Under the pieces are notes generated by a model. That model did no database searches and was not told the DNA's origin. It saw nothing but the letters and a program-made list of their open reading frames with translations. From contig CM028672.1 of the NCBI GenBank assembly GCA_016760335.1, positions 11,696,001 to 11,760,000 of the forward strand: a stretch of 64,000 bases of DNA, in the 5' to 3' direction. This DNA is from Gastrodia elata (lineage: Eukaryota; Streptophyta; Magnoliopsida; Asparagales; Orchidaceae). Shown piece by piece: positions 48,305 to 60,285 of this stretch (its first letter is position 1; every line of letters begins with the position of its first letter). Position numbers and translations under genes: made by a program.

Positions 48305-48583
48305 TCACAACTCGTAGAGTGGCTGAACAACTTGTAGACAAGAGCAAATCTTTGGGCCTCTCTTCCGTTGCAACTCTACAAGAGTACTATCGTGATTCTC
48401 AACATTAACCTTCCAATTTGCAGACGAGAGCCGAACTCCAATTCTCCGTGCACCTTCTGATTCCAGTTCCTCGTCAAGGATGATATGATCTAATATGATA
48501 AACATCCTCCTTGCAAATGAAATTGTGCCTATAATTTTAGTGGTATGTATGAATGTTTCTCCTTTTAATTCATATTCATGCAA
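48305..48583 (-). other. 92-codon ORF of unknown identity
   Basis: The frame reads MHEYELKGETFIHTTKIIGT and later EELESEGARRIGVRLSSANW, ending PLYEL and stop. Composition is protein-like (mixed charged and hydrophobic residues), unlike the low-complexity ORFs around it. I do not recognise the family. It could be an exon of a minus-strand gene or a transposon fragment. No promoter or splice evidence was secured. Confidence 0.3.
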
Positions 48584-50753
48584 TGTGATTTTGTGATTAT
48601 GAGGTGTGATTTATTTTTTGTGGTGACCTTTCTATTGTGTTTCTTAGAGTAATGCCTGTGATGTTAGCTTCTCAAATTACTTAAGAGTTAAAGAAAATTT
48701 ATACTAGGTTAAATTGTGTATGCCCTTAGTAGAGGAACATTAAAGGAGAATATAATCAACAATTAACTTCTATCATAATACCCTAAACTTAACATTAAAG
48801 GTTAAATTGTAATTACGGTACAATTTATATACATTAAAAGGTTCATCAAATTAATTCAAAATCTTTAAAACAAGTCAACTAGCACTACTTCCAAATCATT
48901 TCCTAGTTTAAAATTAACAAGCGCATAACATTTCTAAAATATTTCTATAAGAAACTAAATAATTTTTTTTTCTATAAGAAACAAAATATAATTAACTCAT
49001 AACTACTCATTATCGTTCATGCAGTTGATAAGGCAAAAAAAAGCAACAACTTCAAACTATACAATGCTTGTCCCATGCAATATCCATAATCATTAATTAC
49101 AAATGAAATTAGAAATTAGAAAAATTACACAATAATAGAATGCACTTATATTACAAATTGTGGTTAAAATACCTTCTTTTTTTCATTTTTCATTGTCTTT
49201 AATTCTAAATGTGAATGAACAATATGTTGGTTAATGCACGTTCTCCTTCCTTTCATATATGCAGATTGTTACTTTTGTTGAACATTTTCCATTATTTTAC
49301 TAATCTTGAAGATGGTTCCATGATGTCTCATCTTGGTTGTCAAAACTCTTTATGCTTTTATTTAAAGTGTTTATAGATTTCTCTTTCCTTTTTAAGAAGT
49401 TTTGTGTGCAACATGCTTCTACTTCCTGGATTTTATATTTATGCTTCATTTAATATGCGTCATTTAATGTTTGCGAAGCACTCCAAATGAGTCACCAAAT
49501 GAAAGCTAAACCGGTGTTTCTTAGAAATTTCCTAATAAAAAGCCAAGAATCCACTCATGTGAAAGGAAGAGATGATTAAAATTGACACTGAGGATAAAAA
49601 TGTACAAAAGCATAAGGCAGAGATGATTAAAATTGACACTGAGGATAAAAATGTTACAAAAGCATGAGGCAGAGATGATTAAAATTGACACTGAGGATAA
49701 AAAAGTTACAAAAGCATAACGCAAACATTGCAAAAAGCCCATATAGTCTATTCTAAAAATGTGGGCCTCATTTACACCGTCATCTCAATGCTTGCCACTA
49801 AGAAAGAATACAAATTCAAAAGTCTAAACAAATAACTACATAAGTCAATAATTGCAAAGTAATAATATTACAGTATAATTTTATTAAACTGTAATCAAAT
49901 AATATTATAATTATAATACACTATAAATTCAACATACCAAACAACCTAAAAAAGAATCGATCGGCATAAGTCACATAATTTAGTGGTAAGATTATCCCAC
50001 AAATTCAGTATATTATTTTATCTAACACATGTGACTCCTTTAGCAGCAATATCAAACTCACCAAGATCTACACCCCGGAAAACCAGGCCGGCTGGCGCTG
50101 CTTGATCCTCAGAATCAAAGGACGAAGAGAAGCTCGACCAAAAATGCTAAATTACCCGTAGGGATTGCAGTGAGATGAAGGTGAGGAGCACACGACTCTT
50201 TTTCACCCTTCAATTTCCAACAAGACAAATTTTGAAAGAAAAGTCATATTCCCACTATTGAATCAGAGAGATGAATCGAAAACCTTAGGAAAGACGATCA
50301 AAAACCTGCGACGAGATGAATCAAAGACAAATCAAAGACCTGCAACAAAGTTGCGAAACCCCCTTAAGTAAGCTGAAATCTTAAATATCGATGCACATTT
50401 TCAAATAATGATAGAGTTTCTGATAAAAACTACAAATTAAGTGCGCTCAAGTTGTGAGCACTCCCATGATATGTAACCTGCTGGGAAGTTATCTTTTGTG
50501 AGTAAAATCGTGAGGCCAATAAAGTTAAAGTGGATAATACATTAGTGCTTAAAAATTTGAGCAGTCACAGTTAGCATTAGAGAAGGATTGAAGATATTTA
50601 GTATAACGATACATGATTCAACAATCCATTCAACCTAATTTGAAATTTAAAAATTATTAAACACACAAATTAACATGTTCACTAGTAAACAAATAAAAAA
50701 TACAAGAACTATTTTAGAACGATATTCTAATATATTTGACAAATACTGGAGGA
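48584..50753. other. AT-rich DNA with a short tandem repeat and one GC-richer patch
   Basis: Nothing coding is supported. The patch at about 50070-50150 on the minus strand reads through a plausible exon (SSSFDSEDQAAPAGLVFRGV) ending at a GTGAGT donor, but no partner exon was found. Confidence 0.4.
49571..49722. repeat. Tandem repeat, 51-52 bp x 3
   Basis: Three direct copies of GATGATTAAAATTGACACTG followed by AGGATAAAAA and RTTACAAAAGCATRA, starting at 49571, 49622 and 49674. Nearly identical copies, so a recent expansion. Confidence 0.92.
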
Positions 50754-50846
50754 TCAACAATCAAAATTGGGAATTAATAGGTTTACTTTCATTAGCTGCC
50801 CACTGATAATGAAGATAACCCTAAATGCTTTCTTGAGAACTCCTGC

Positions 50847-53225
50847 TGTGATGACCCATGGCAGGTTGGTAAGAATCAATCTAGCATCGGATGCATCTTT
50901 CTACAGGATCATATTGGTGATTAGGTAAAATAGCAGTTAAATACATCCAGAGCCATTCAAGTGTAAGAAATAATAGTCATTCAATTTAAAGTAAACAATA
51001 TCCATAATTTATTACATAGCTTTCATAATACAGAAAATAATTATCCCTTGAAGGGGCAGTTAGAATTTATTAATTTCCTGTGCGTGACTTTAAACTATAT
51101 CGGCCTCCTCCAACTGTATCTGATCTGACATTATAAAAATAATGCCTTAGTGCACATTCTAAATAAAAAGGATATTAAAAATATACTTTAAGCAAAAGCG
51201 GAAGGCAAAAATAATAATAATTGTAGAAAAATATGATTTACAACAAAAAGATAATCATAACTCCTGCAAAATAAATATTCTCTTGTCACATGCCAAATTA
51301 TCAAACGAAAAAGCAATAATAGCATAAGAAAAATTCATGTTTATGTTCATGTCTACAATATTATGAAGCAATGATAGCAGTTTTGATGGGAAAAGCAAGA
51401 ATCATGAGGCTGGGTTCATATACATTTAAGCATAAACCTTCACTTGAGCCCCCTTAAAAGTTTCAAATGACAATAAACATGCATTTAAGCATAATCTTCA
51501 CCTGGACCCCTTCAAAAGCTCCAGATGGCACCCTTATAGCTCCCAAGGACTAGCCCCGTCCCTAACCTATTCATGCTCCGTTTCGGAACCCTTCTTGCAA
51601 CATTCACAAGATACATAAATATCATTTTGTTTCTCTTATATTATTAGTAGTAAGAATAATGCATTAAGTAGCAATACAACATAGGCTCAAAGCGATGCTA
51701 AAATAACAAATGATAGTAAAAAACATAAAAATAATATATAGTGTAACTTTTGTGCTTGACTTAACAAGACGAATCACTCACAAACTTGATGTGTCTTCAA
51801 AAGTTATAATTTGAAATATATTAAACTTTGAAAGTACTTATTTGCTCTATGAACGCTAATATTGTCGTTCAAAAAATTTTGGTTAACTACGAACCTTGTG
51901 GTTCTTTATTTTTCTTAACTTATGATGCATATTAGTTATCTTTGTTTAAAAGAATGTACAAGTTAATTTGGAATAATGTAGAGAAAATCAATATTAAAAT
52001 TTGTGTATTCTTAAACCCTAAGTGAGCTTTCTCTATAGGTTTGAAATGCAACATAGGTTATTCTAAAGTGTTTAATAGCATTGAAATCTATTTTCCAAAT
52101 TGCACACATATTGCAAATTGATTTAAAATGGAGAATTCCTTGATTCCATAATTAGTAACTAAGCATGAATTTAATAAAACTATTTATCAATTATAGATCT
52201 CTAGCTTACGAATTTTGATTATATGCTAAAATACTTGCATCTTATTATTGAACAAACTTTGACTCAAAATAGCTAGTCTTTCGATCAAATAACTATTAAA
52301 AGCTTCAAGGTTACATCAACATACTAAGTTATCTACAATTAGATCTTAAATCCCAATAATACTAATATGAAAGATTGATTGAATTCACGAACAACTCTCC
52401 ATAATACTAATAACTGAAATTTATCACCATATGCAAAAATAATTTTCATTTAAAAGTTTAACCACTATAAAAGATTTTGACATAATAGAATAAGGGACAA
52501 AGTAATATAGTATGCCAAAGCAAATCCCTAGCTATTTGATTTTGATTATTATTATTATTTATTATTATTATATATATATATACATATACATATTTTATCC
52601 TTTTAAATGATCGAACAGAGGAGAGGAGAGGAGGGTTCGCACCTTACGCGATCGGTCGAGTGCAGGGGAGTCGGCGCGCAGAGAGCCGAGTGATTGATCA
52701 AGTGCAGAAACGAGTGGAAGAAGTCGGCGCAGAGGCAGAGGTCGTGCGCAATGAGCCTCTGATTTCCATCTCTCGGAGCACAGGACTATGAGCGGAAGGG
52801 GGATTGCGCCTCCTGGCTCCTCGATCGGCAGCCAGGTATGTCCTTGCTGCCGCTGCTTCTTCTGGGAGGGCTCGATCACTGAGAGGAAGAAGCGAGAGGG
52901 ATCGAGAGTGGTGATGGGTCGAACGTCATACGCCCGGTTATATAGGGTGTGCGTGCGTAACACACCCGTTTGGACCGGCTGGCGTCTTCTTAAAACGCCC
53001 GCAAATTAAGGATAATAGTGTAACTAGTCGTAATTTTCTTTAATGGAGTAATTTGCTTTAATGTCGTAACTGTCGAATTTGAAAACTTTCTAAATTAGGG
53101 ATTGAAACTGAAAAATCGAATTTAGCGGGAGTTTTAACGGAAAACTGAAATTTGCGAGAATTTTAACAAATCTGAATATTGCAGGAAAGTAACGTCCCTT
53201 TTACCAATGACCTAGGGTCATTACA
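50847..53225 (-). mobile_element. Solo LTR copy D, 2,379 bp, inserted in the transposon-protein ORF
   Basis: The plus strand runs from TGTGATGACCCATGG to CTAGGGTCATTACA; flanks are cctgc (50842-50846) and cctac (53226-53230), a 5 bp duplication with one mismatch. Removing it restores the interrupted ORF, which supports the borders. Sister of copy C (40568-42989). It contains a GC-rich island (52610-53000), TA/TTA microsatellites at about 52545-52590 and a palindrome at 52934-52978. Confidence 0.92.
52934..52978. promoter_or_regulatory. Palindrome with TATA box in solo LTR copy D
   Basis: Left arm CCGGTTATATAGGGTGTG, loop CGTGCGTAA, right arm CACACCCGTTTGGACCGG. The ends (CCGGT/ACCGG) and inner seven bases (GGGTGTG/CACACCC) pair and the middle does not. 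On the minus strand CCCTATATAACC is a good TATA box. It occupies the same position as the more perfect palindrome of copy C. Confidence 0.6.
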
Positions 53226-53837
53226 CCTACATCTAGAGAAATGTGGGTACTTGCTAAGTAACTATATCGAGTAGAATTTGCATTAAATGCGTTAGGGTGC
53301 ACCGAGGAAATTATTGTGGAAATGATGACCCTACTATTACAAGGTATAGTGGCGAGATGGTGGTTCCAATCTTCATTTAAGCAGGCTTGGTAGGAGCAGT
53401 TCTCCACTGCTCCGAGTCCATTGAATTTGTCAATCTGTTCAAACCCAAAGCTCACAGTCTTCCATCGCACAAAGATCTTACGCCGATTTGCATCAATAGC
53501 ATTGGCGAAGACCTCCTGGACTAGGGTTGGGTATGAGTCGCTCTGAAGACCGACTAAGCTTTCCCATCCTCTGTTTGCTATGTCAGGATAGCTAACAGGG
53601 TAAGGGAGGGCGAACACCCGCTCAAGGATGAGCTTTGGCTTTGATGTGATCTGGACGTACCGCTGATCTGCCACAACGGAGGAGAACCTTCTACTATCAA
53701 AACTGCCTTCAGAAGGTGAGGCTGCGGCACCCTTGCTTGTTGTGGATTTCTTTCCGGAAGCCATTACTTTAGTAATCTGGTTGCTAAGGATTTGCAAGGG
53801 GAGGGTGAGAGTTTAGGGAGCAATCCCACTCTCCTAT

Positions 53838-53846
53838 CTATTTATA
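53838..53846 (-). promoter_or_regulatory. TATA box of the transposon-protein ORF
   Basis: The minus strand reads GCTTATAAATAGATAGG, a near-ideal plant TATA box, 74 bases before the ATG at 53764. Spacing leaves a short leader of about 40 bases. Confidence 0.55.
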
Positions 53847-53915
53847 AGCAAACCAGGATATAAGCATTTCACCTAATTTGAGCCACCATGGGCCTCCCTA
53901 ATGACTGGTCAAAGA

Positions 53916-56900
53916 TGTGACGACCCCAATATTGAAAATCACTTAACTCAATATTGATACGTCACCACAATACCTAATACTAGATTAGAAGAAAGCTAAT
54001 CCAAATCATCAAGTATTGTGTTTGGCCAAGGATTTAGAAGAGGGTCTTAAGTTAAGATGGAAGAAAAGTTATGAATGATATTTAGAAGTTTATAAATAAA
54101 GATGCAACAAATGAATTTCAAGAATGAAAGATGATAGAATTGAACATACTATTTATGAAAGAAGACATGAGTACATGCAAATGTAATCTAAAACAAATGA
54201 ACTAATTACATTTAATCTTAGACATGGAATTCTAATCATTTATGGGGAAATTAACATGTGACTTATGGGTTTGTAATTTATCCCCAATTATTCTAAGTCT
54301 AAATTTTCTTAAAAATTTTGACAAAATCTCCTTTGTAAATGGTTAAGGAAACACCTGCAGAAGTACATGCAATACTCCCATTCCAATGGGAGTTATAATT
54401 TAAAAGAAAAGACATTCTAATCTTTCATACATTCAATCCATTTAAACTCCAATTCTAATATAGAGTTCAATCCTTTTTATGGGATTGCTCATTTCCAATT
54501 CTAAATAGAGTTCAATCTTTTTTATGGGATTGCTCATTTCAAATTCTAAATAGAGAAAGGGAGAGAAGTACATGTGTAACAATTGTCTAAACTATGGTTT
54601 ATTTCATCAAGACATTAAATATTCATAGGAAAATATGCAAAGACTTAATTAATATACAAATTTTATACATTTAATTCCCATTCATCCATTCATTTACTCA
54701 TACATTCATTCATCACAAGCATTTAAGTATAACCTAAGTTCCAACAAGTATAGTAAATTAAAGTAAATGATATTATTACAAAACAACAGTAAACTGAATA
54801 AGAAAAGAAAATTTACAGCTCACTTGGAATTCTTAATAAACTATAATTTATAATATATGATAGGCGGAAGCAAATTTTAGTTTTTAGCGCTTGGTCCAGC
54901 TCCACTAGCATCCAAGTGCACCTGATCTATCACATTTTGACATTTAAATGTGATAGGGCAAAGCCAAGAAAATAGAAAAACCTGGTTAGACTAAACAGTC
55001 TAAGCACAATTTAAAATTGGCTAAACATGCTATTGTTATAATTGGATATCACAGTTCTAGTTACAATGCAGGCACAAGCATAGGTGCAATATGATAAGCA
55101 TACAAATAAGTGAAGGAAAAACAAGTGAGGTAGAATTGCTCACTTAATCAAACATCCTAGCCTACAATCAATACAAGGGTGAAGCATCCTAAATAGGCTA
55201 GGATGAACTAGTGTGCATATGCAATTAAATGAAATAAAGCATGATATGTTCAAATGAACTTATGCTTAGTAAGGAAAAATAAACAGTGAAGCAATTAAAT
55301 TGAGTTATACAACATTCACTGTAATCTAAATAAACTGTAAACAAGTAAAGTACAATCCTAAATCATAGAAAATATATAGTGAAGAAATTGAAGGAATAAT
55401 CTTAGATTTAAATCTAAGATACACATAACCTAAGACTATGTAAAGTAGTATAGCTAAAAGCTATGGTGAGTCTTAACAATCTATTAGATTGAAGATCTCA
55501 CATATTTATTAATTGAAATTATTTTAATCTGTACTCATTCTGTGGGCATATTCAGAATGAGATGAGGAGTTAAACACGTCTGTTTAACATCTAAAGAAAA
55601 CGGGGTCCATACCTATAACACTCACATTCTCCCTCTAAGAATGCGATGTCTCCTTATTACTCCATTTCAGTCTGCCCTAGACTGGTCCACCATATAGAAC
55701 CCCTAATAATTTTAGGTGAAAGTTTTGTTCATGCACAATATTTTTATGAATGATTCAATGAATAAGGCTCAAAGCTAAGCAAGCCAACAAGGGAAATTCA
55801 ATATTTGCAACTAAGTGATATCCAAAGTTATCTAATTTTAATGATCTACTTAATGATTGGAGCCAATTGAGCTCCCAATTAACTTTGATTTAATGATCTC
55901 AAGTTAATTGTAATATAATAGTAATTAGGATTTTGAAAATTAATAGATTCAATTTATTTAATATGATGTGACAAAATAATTTGTAAATATAATGATTGTT
56001 GTTAGAGACTAACTCCTAACCTCTTCTTAAACCATAAGATCTAACTTAAGAAATTTGAAACTAATGAAATTCTACTACTAATCATTATGGTTTTCTAGCT
56101 AGGTTATAGTTTGAATGTTTTAATCAAACATAATAATCTAGCTAAGTTACAAGTAATAGTAAAGTTTAGGATAAGTACTTACTAGACTTAAGAACCACAA
56201 GTTCTATGTTTACTATTAATGTATGTTTAAAGAATTCAATAGATTTCCTAAACTAATCTAAGTAAGTTAAGGATACCTATTACTATATCTTAATTTAACA
56301 AATTGGGTTTTAGGGATTAGGATGAATAAGCTAAGTATTGAATTAATCGCTAAAACTAGATCTAGTTGGTTAACAATCCTACAATTATTAATTCATTAAG
56401 ACTATTTATTCTTAATAGTTTCAACTAATACACTTAAGATCCAACTATAGATCAATTACAATTCAAATCCTAGGGTTACTACCTTAGGGTTGACAAGTGA
56501 ATTATGCACTTGGCAATTAATTCGCGTAACTAGGGAATTGAGAACTAAGCTCATAAAAATATTATCTAAGAGCTAAAGGAGATAATAAATGCGACAAGTT
56601 AGCTATCCTAGGGTTTATAAGACTTATAGTAAGCTACCTATAAATTTAGGTTAATCACAATAACACTAAGTGAGAGTCAAAAACCTATTATTATAATTTT
56701 GTTGTCCAATTGAACTCTTTTATAATTGAATGAAATCCTTATTTCATAAGGAGAAGATTGACACTAAGTTTGTCAATTTTAGACAACATTAGAAAATTAG
56801 GGTTTTAATGACTCCTAATTAGGTTAAAAGTGATTAAGAAAAATTAGATTTTAAATATTGGATTGTATTCCATATTATTGATCCTCACATTTTTGTGAGT

Positions 56901-58053
56901 CAAATGGACTATTTGACCTTTTGATTTGAAAATCAATTGATCAAATTATGTCACAAGAAAGATTAATAAAATTTTAATTTTATTAATTAATCCTAAATAT
57001 TGACTCAATAAAATATTTATCAAAAACTGAAATTAAATTTAATATTATTGATCCTCAAAATTTTATGATCAAAGAATTTGTATTAATTGGAGTTGTATTT
57101 TTAAAGTTATGATTAAAATAATTTATATAAATATTAAGAATATTGATTTATTTATACATTAACCAATAGCCTAAATAAATTATTAAATTAGGTCTGATTC
57201 AATAATTAATAATACACAACATTTATTTAGAAAGCAAAATTAATTGGGATATAAAGGTTTATAAATGATAATTGCAAAAAATTAAATTCTCTTAATTACT
57301 ATTCTAATTATTTCATTATTAAAATTTTTGATATAACATAAAAATATCGCGTCACTGTGAAGGATAAAAAGAAAATCGCAGCTGCAGACATCCAAAATCG
57401 CATCAGCCCGTCGCGTAAATCGCGAGAGACGCGAGTCGTCACGGCGAGCGAATGGAGGATTAACTGGCCGTGAGGAAGCGTCGTCGACGCGAGTCGTCAC
57501 AGGCAAGCGGGTGGAGGATCGACTGGCCGGGATGAAGCGTCGTCTCCTTCGCCTTCTATAAGGGGGACGCCGATAGGGATGCCGACAGGAATGGGGGAGG
57601 TGTCGACAGATTATTCCGGAAAGTAACGCTTGATATACGCGTAATGGAAGAAGATGAAGACGGACGTACCTGAAGATCCCGCACCGAACGGCTCGTTGAC
57701 GGAGGCTTAAGGTACGCAAGGCTTCTTCTTACTCCTTCTCTTCCGCACGCATCAATCGCCTCGAAAGGAGTCGCGACCCTACGAAGGAGCTCCCGCAGCG
57801 CTTCGGACACAACAGCTCAACAAGTTTTCGGCAAATACCCCCAAAAGTCTCTTAGGAAAGTAATAGAGGGGGATAAAGTCACGGGGAGGCCAGCTGGAGA
57901 GCCGGACAGTCCTTCTCTGGCAGCCGCGATCGTGCGAAGTGGAGCGTACACGGGTATTAAGTTAACCGATGGATTTAAACTTAATTACTCTCTTTAAAGC
58001 TTAATTACTCTCTTTAAAGGCTTAATTAACTAATGCATTAGGAGGCTGTTACA
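53916..58053 (-). mobile_element. Solo LTR, 4,138 bp, TSD aaaga
   Basis: The plus strand runs from TGTGACGACCCCAATATTG to GGAGGCTGTTACA, flanked by an exact 5 bp duplication aaaga (53911-53915 and 58054-58058). It has a GC-rich island at 57360-57900 near the minus-strand start, no pol domains and long AT-rich tracts. ORFs at 57282-57810 lie in the island and are arginine-rich artefacts without domains. It splits the DNA between the gag-protease gene (right) and the transposon-protein ORF (left). Confidence 0.9.
54428..54548. repeat. Short direct repeat, about 57 bp x 2
   Basis: TTCTAATATAGAGTTCAATC and GGGATTGCTCATTTCCAA recur as TTCTAAATAGAGTTCAATCT and GGGATTGCTCATTTCAAA, followed by a partial third start (TTCTAAATAGAG). 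Confidence 0.8.
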
Positions 58054-58154
58054 AAAGATTTTCATAAAGTGTCATAAATGTGAGCTAAGATAAAGCCATT
58101 GGGGAAACCAAAAGATGAGTTTTTGACAACTTTTTGACAGAATTTTGTGTAAGA

Positions 58155-58385
58155 AGCGTGCTACAGCAGGTGTTGACTGCTTGGGATACCCCCCAAGACA
58201 TTATTGTACCAGCTGTGCAAATTTCTGCATCGCGTGCTGCAGCGCGCGGTAGCGCCAGTCTTTCTATTTAGAATGCGTTGCGGCGCGCCATAGCGTCCGA
58301 ATGCGTTGCGACGCGCTGTAGCGCCAAAATGCGCTATAGCGTGTTGTAGCGCTGAAACGCATTGTGGCGCCTGCTGAATCAAGTT
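58155..58385. repeat. GC-rich palindromic word array, locus 4
   Basis: Six or so words such as GTGCTGCAGCGCGCGGTAGC, GCGTTGCGGCGCGCCATAGC and GCGTTGCGACGCGCTGTAGC, with short spacers (CAGTCTTTCTATTTAGAAT; CGAAT; CAAAAT). Spacing is 25-45 bases, tighter than at the other loci. It lies downstream (minus sense) of the gag-protease gene. Confidence 0.85.
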
Positions 58386-58622
58386 GTTCAAGGAATTTTC
58401 ATTTTACACAGTTTTTAAAAATCAGGTTGCAAAACATTTATTTAGCTAAGCATCACTACAAAGCTAAGAAATATAATTAAGCTAATCAAAAGCATTGGAT
58501 TGCCTCCCAACAAGCGTTTGGTTTTAATGTCGTCAGCCCGACCAATTTAAGTTTGTTCAGTTTGCATTTGTCGGAGGAATTTATTTCCACATTTTTGAAG
58601 GACCTGGGAGAGCACAAGCAGC
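58386..58622 (-). other. 3' junction region of the gag-protease element
   Basis: GGATTGCCTCCCAACAAGCG at 58498-58517 matches a word very common in plant genomes next to pol-less Ty3-type elements (often GGGTTGCCTCCCAACAAGCG). I use it as support for a truncated, non-autonomous Ty3 derivative. No gene. Confidence 0.5.
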
Positions 58623-59852
58623 TCAAAATCGTTTTAAGGGAATTTTATCATCAATTTTTATCTTCTTCTTTCGTTTACCTCTTCGAGTCTTCCTCTTAAT
58701 TTTTACTTCATTAGCACTACCATCTCCAATTGAAGTGCAGTCGGTACCCTCAGAATCAGCTTCCGTTAGATGCTTACATTTAATTTCAGGTTCAGGATCG
58801 GGTGTTTTAACTAGATTCTTCTTTTGCCACCTCAAATTAATATTTTTTTGTTTAAATATGGTAGGCAGCAGGTCTATCTCTTCTTCTTTCCCATTTATCC
58901 TCACTGTCATTACTCCCCTCTCCACATCGATTATAGCTCTAGTGCTATCTACGAAGGGTCTCCAAAGATGACCGTGGAATTTTCATTCCACCTATTTTAC
59001 TCACAGACAATAAAATCTGTGGGAATAATGAAGCTTCCCAACCCTACCATAACATCCCACACAATTCATATCGGGGTCATAGAGTCTAAATTTGCAAATT
59101 TAAAATTATCGGGGTTTCTTCTATTCCCCTTACCCCCAGCTGGGCATAAACATACAAAGACATAACATTGACGGAGGCCCCAAGATCACACAGGGGATTT
59201 AAAAGAACTTCTCCTTCAATGACACAGGGAATGTTCATCCTTCCCGGATCTTTTCTTTTTAGAGCAATAAGGTTTTCCTCCAAAGGATTTTTCTCCTTGT
59301 CCTTAGTTTCCTCTCTCTTGTTTCCCTTAGCCAAATTACTTACCGAAACTTTTTCAACTAATTCATCAGAAGTTATTGCACTCATCGTCTCTCTAGGATT
59401 TATTACAGTCGAGCTATGTAGCATCCCTTGCAGGCGAGTGGACAGCTGTTGTGAAATTTGTCATAGCTGTACTTCTATATTCCATAGGGTAACTTCAATT
59501 CCTTAAATTGAAGTTTTGTGACGGCTTATAGTTTGTTCCATACTCTCATGAATTGAATAGTTTCAGCTTTAAGAGAATTAAAAGCTCCTTCTAGTTCGGG
59601 TTATTGGGTTCTTTGTTGTTGAGGCTAATATGTGTTATTATAATTCTGTGCTTGCCTATTTTGCATTTGATTGCCATTGTTATAATTCCCCTGGGTGTTT
59701 CCAGTACTCCAAGAAAAGTTAAGGTAATTTCTCCACCCTTGATTGTAGGTATTGGAATAAGAATTGTTTTGTGCATTATTGGAATTATTGTTATTGTTCC
59801 TAAGGAAATTTACTTGCTCAGTATTTGATAGGGCAAATGAGTTGTTTAAATT

Positions 59853-59891
59853 ACAGTTCTCACTATTATGTCTCCCCCCACACAGCTCACA
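59853..59891 (-). other. Zinc-knuckle motif of the gag gene
   Basis: CELCGGRHNSENC: Cys-x2-Cys-x3-His-x4-Cys, one residue shorter than the usual retroviral C-x2-C-x4-H-x4-C spacing. This type is common in Athila-like gag. Nucleic-acid binding is inferred from the family. Confidence 0.75.
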
Positions 59892-60285
59892 ATGGATTTC
59901 TTGTATAGCGTTTACGCTCATGCTCCCTATTTTGTGATTTAAAGTGTCAATTTCCTCTTGAAGAGCAAAGATTTGATTGGTTTCATTCACATTATTTACC
60001 TCTTTCCTATTGGAGCAGAGCCTCTCAGTAGGCCATTAGTAAACATTATTGGCCATCTCCTCTAGGAGGTCATAGGCCTCTTCTTGAGTCTTGCTACTCA
60101 GAGAGCCACCGACGGCTGCATCAACAAGGGTTCTAGTGTTCAAGTCGTAATAAAACATTTGAACCTACATCCATTGAGGGAACCCGTGATGAGGACAACA
60201 CCATAGGTACTCCTTGAAGCGCTCCCAACATTATATAGAGTTTCCCCATCTTGCTGAGAAAAGTTAGAGATCTCATTCCTTAGCT

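Larger units (their letters stand above)
50754..53764 (-). pseudogene. Plant transposon-protein ORF (Transposase_32-like), split by a solo LTR
   Basis: From ATG at 53764 the frame reads MASGKKSTTSKGAAASPSEG, then RFSSVVADQRY, ILERVFALP, ANRGWESL, FANAIDANRRKIFVRWKTV and GFEQIDKFNGLG, to 53226. This matches the plant 'putative transposon protein' N-terminal pattern (R-F-x-S-x-x-A-x-x-R-Y...E-R...G-W...A-N-A...K-I-F-V-R-x-K-x-V). It breaks at codon LDV by the solo LTR 50847-53225 and continues after it as GVLKKAFRVIFIISGQLMKV to a stop at 50756-50754. The family's biochemical role is unknown to me; it is usually found in retroelement-rich DNA. A TATA box lies 74 bases upstream. Upstream of the codon for Met the frame stays open by 11 residues from a non-ATG codon, so 53764 is preferred. 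Confidence 0.7.

Noticed and set aside
48305..48583. RMI1-like (genome-stability) exon
   Set aside because: A superficial first impression only; none of the RMI1 motifs I would expect could be placed, so no name is given.
57282..57810. Arginine-rich ORFs (145 and 84 codons)
   Set aside because: They lie in the GC-rich promoter-like island of a solo LTR, overlap each other in different frames and lack any domain.
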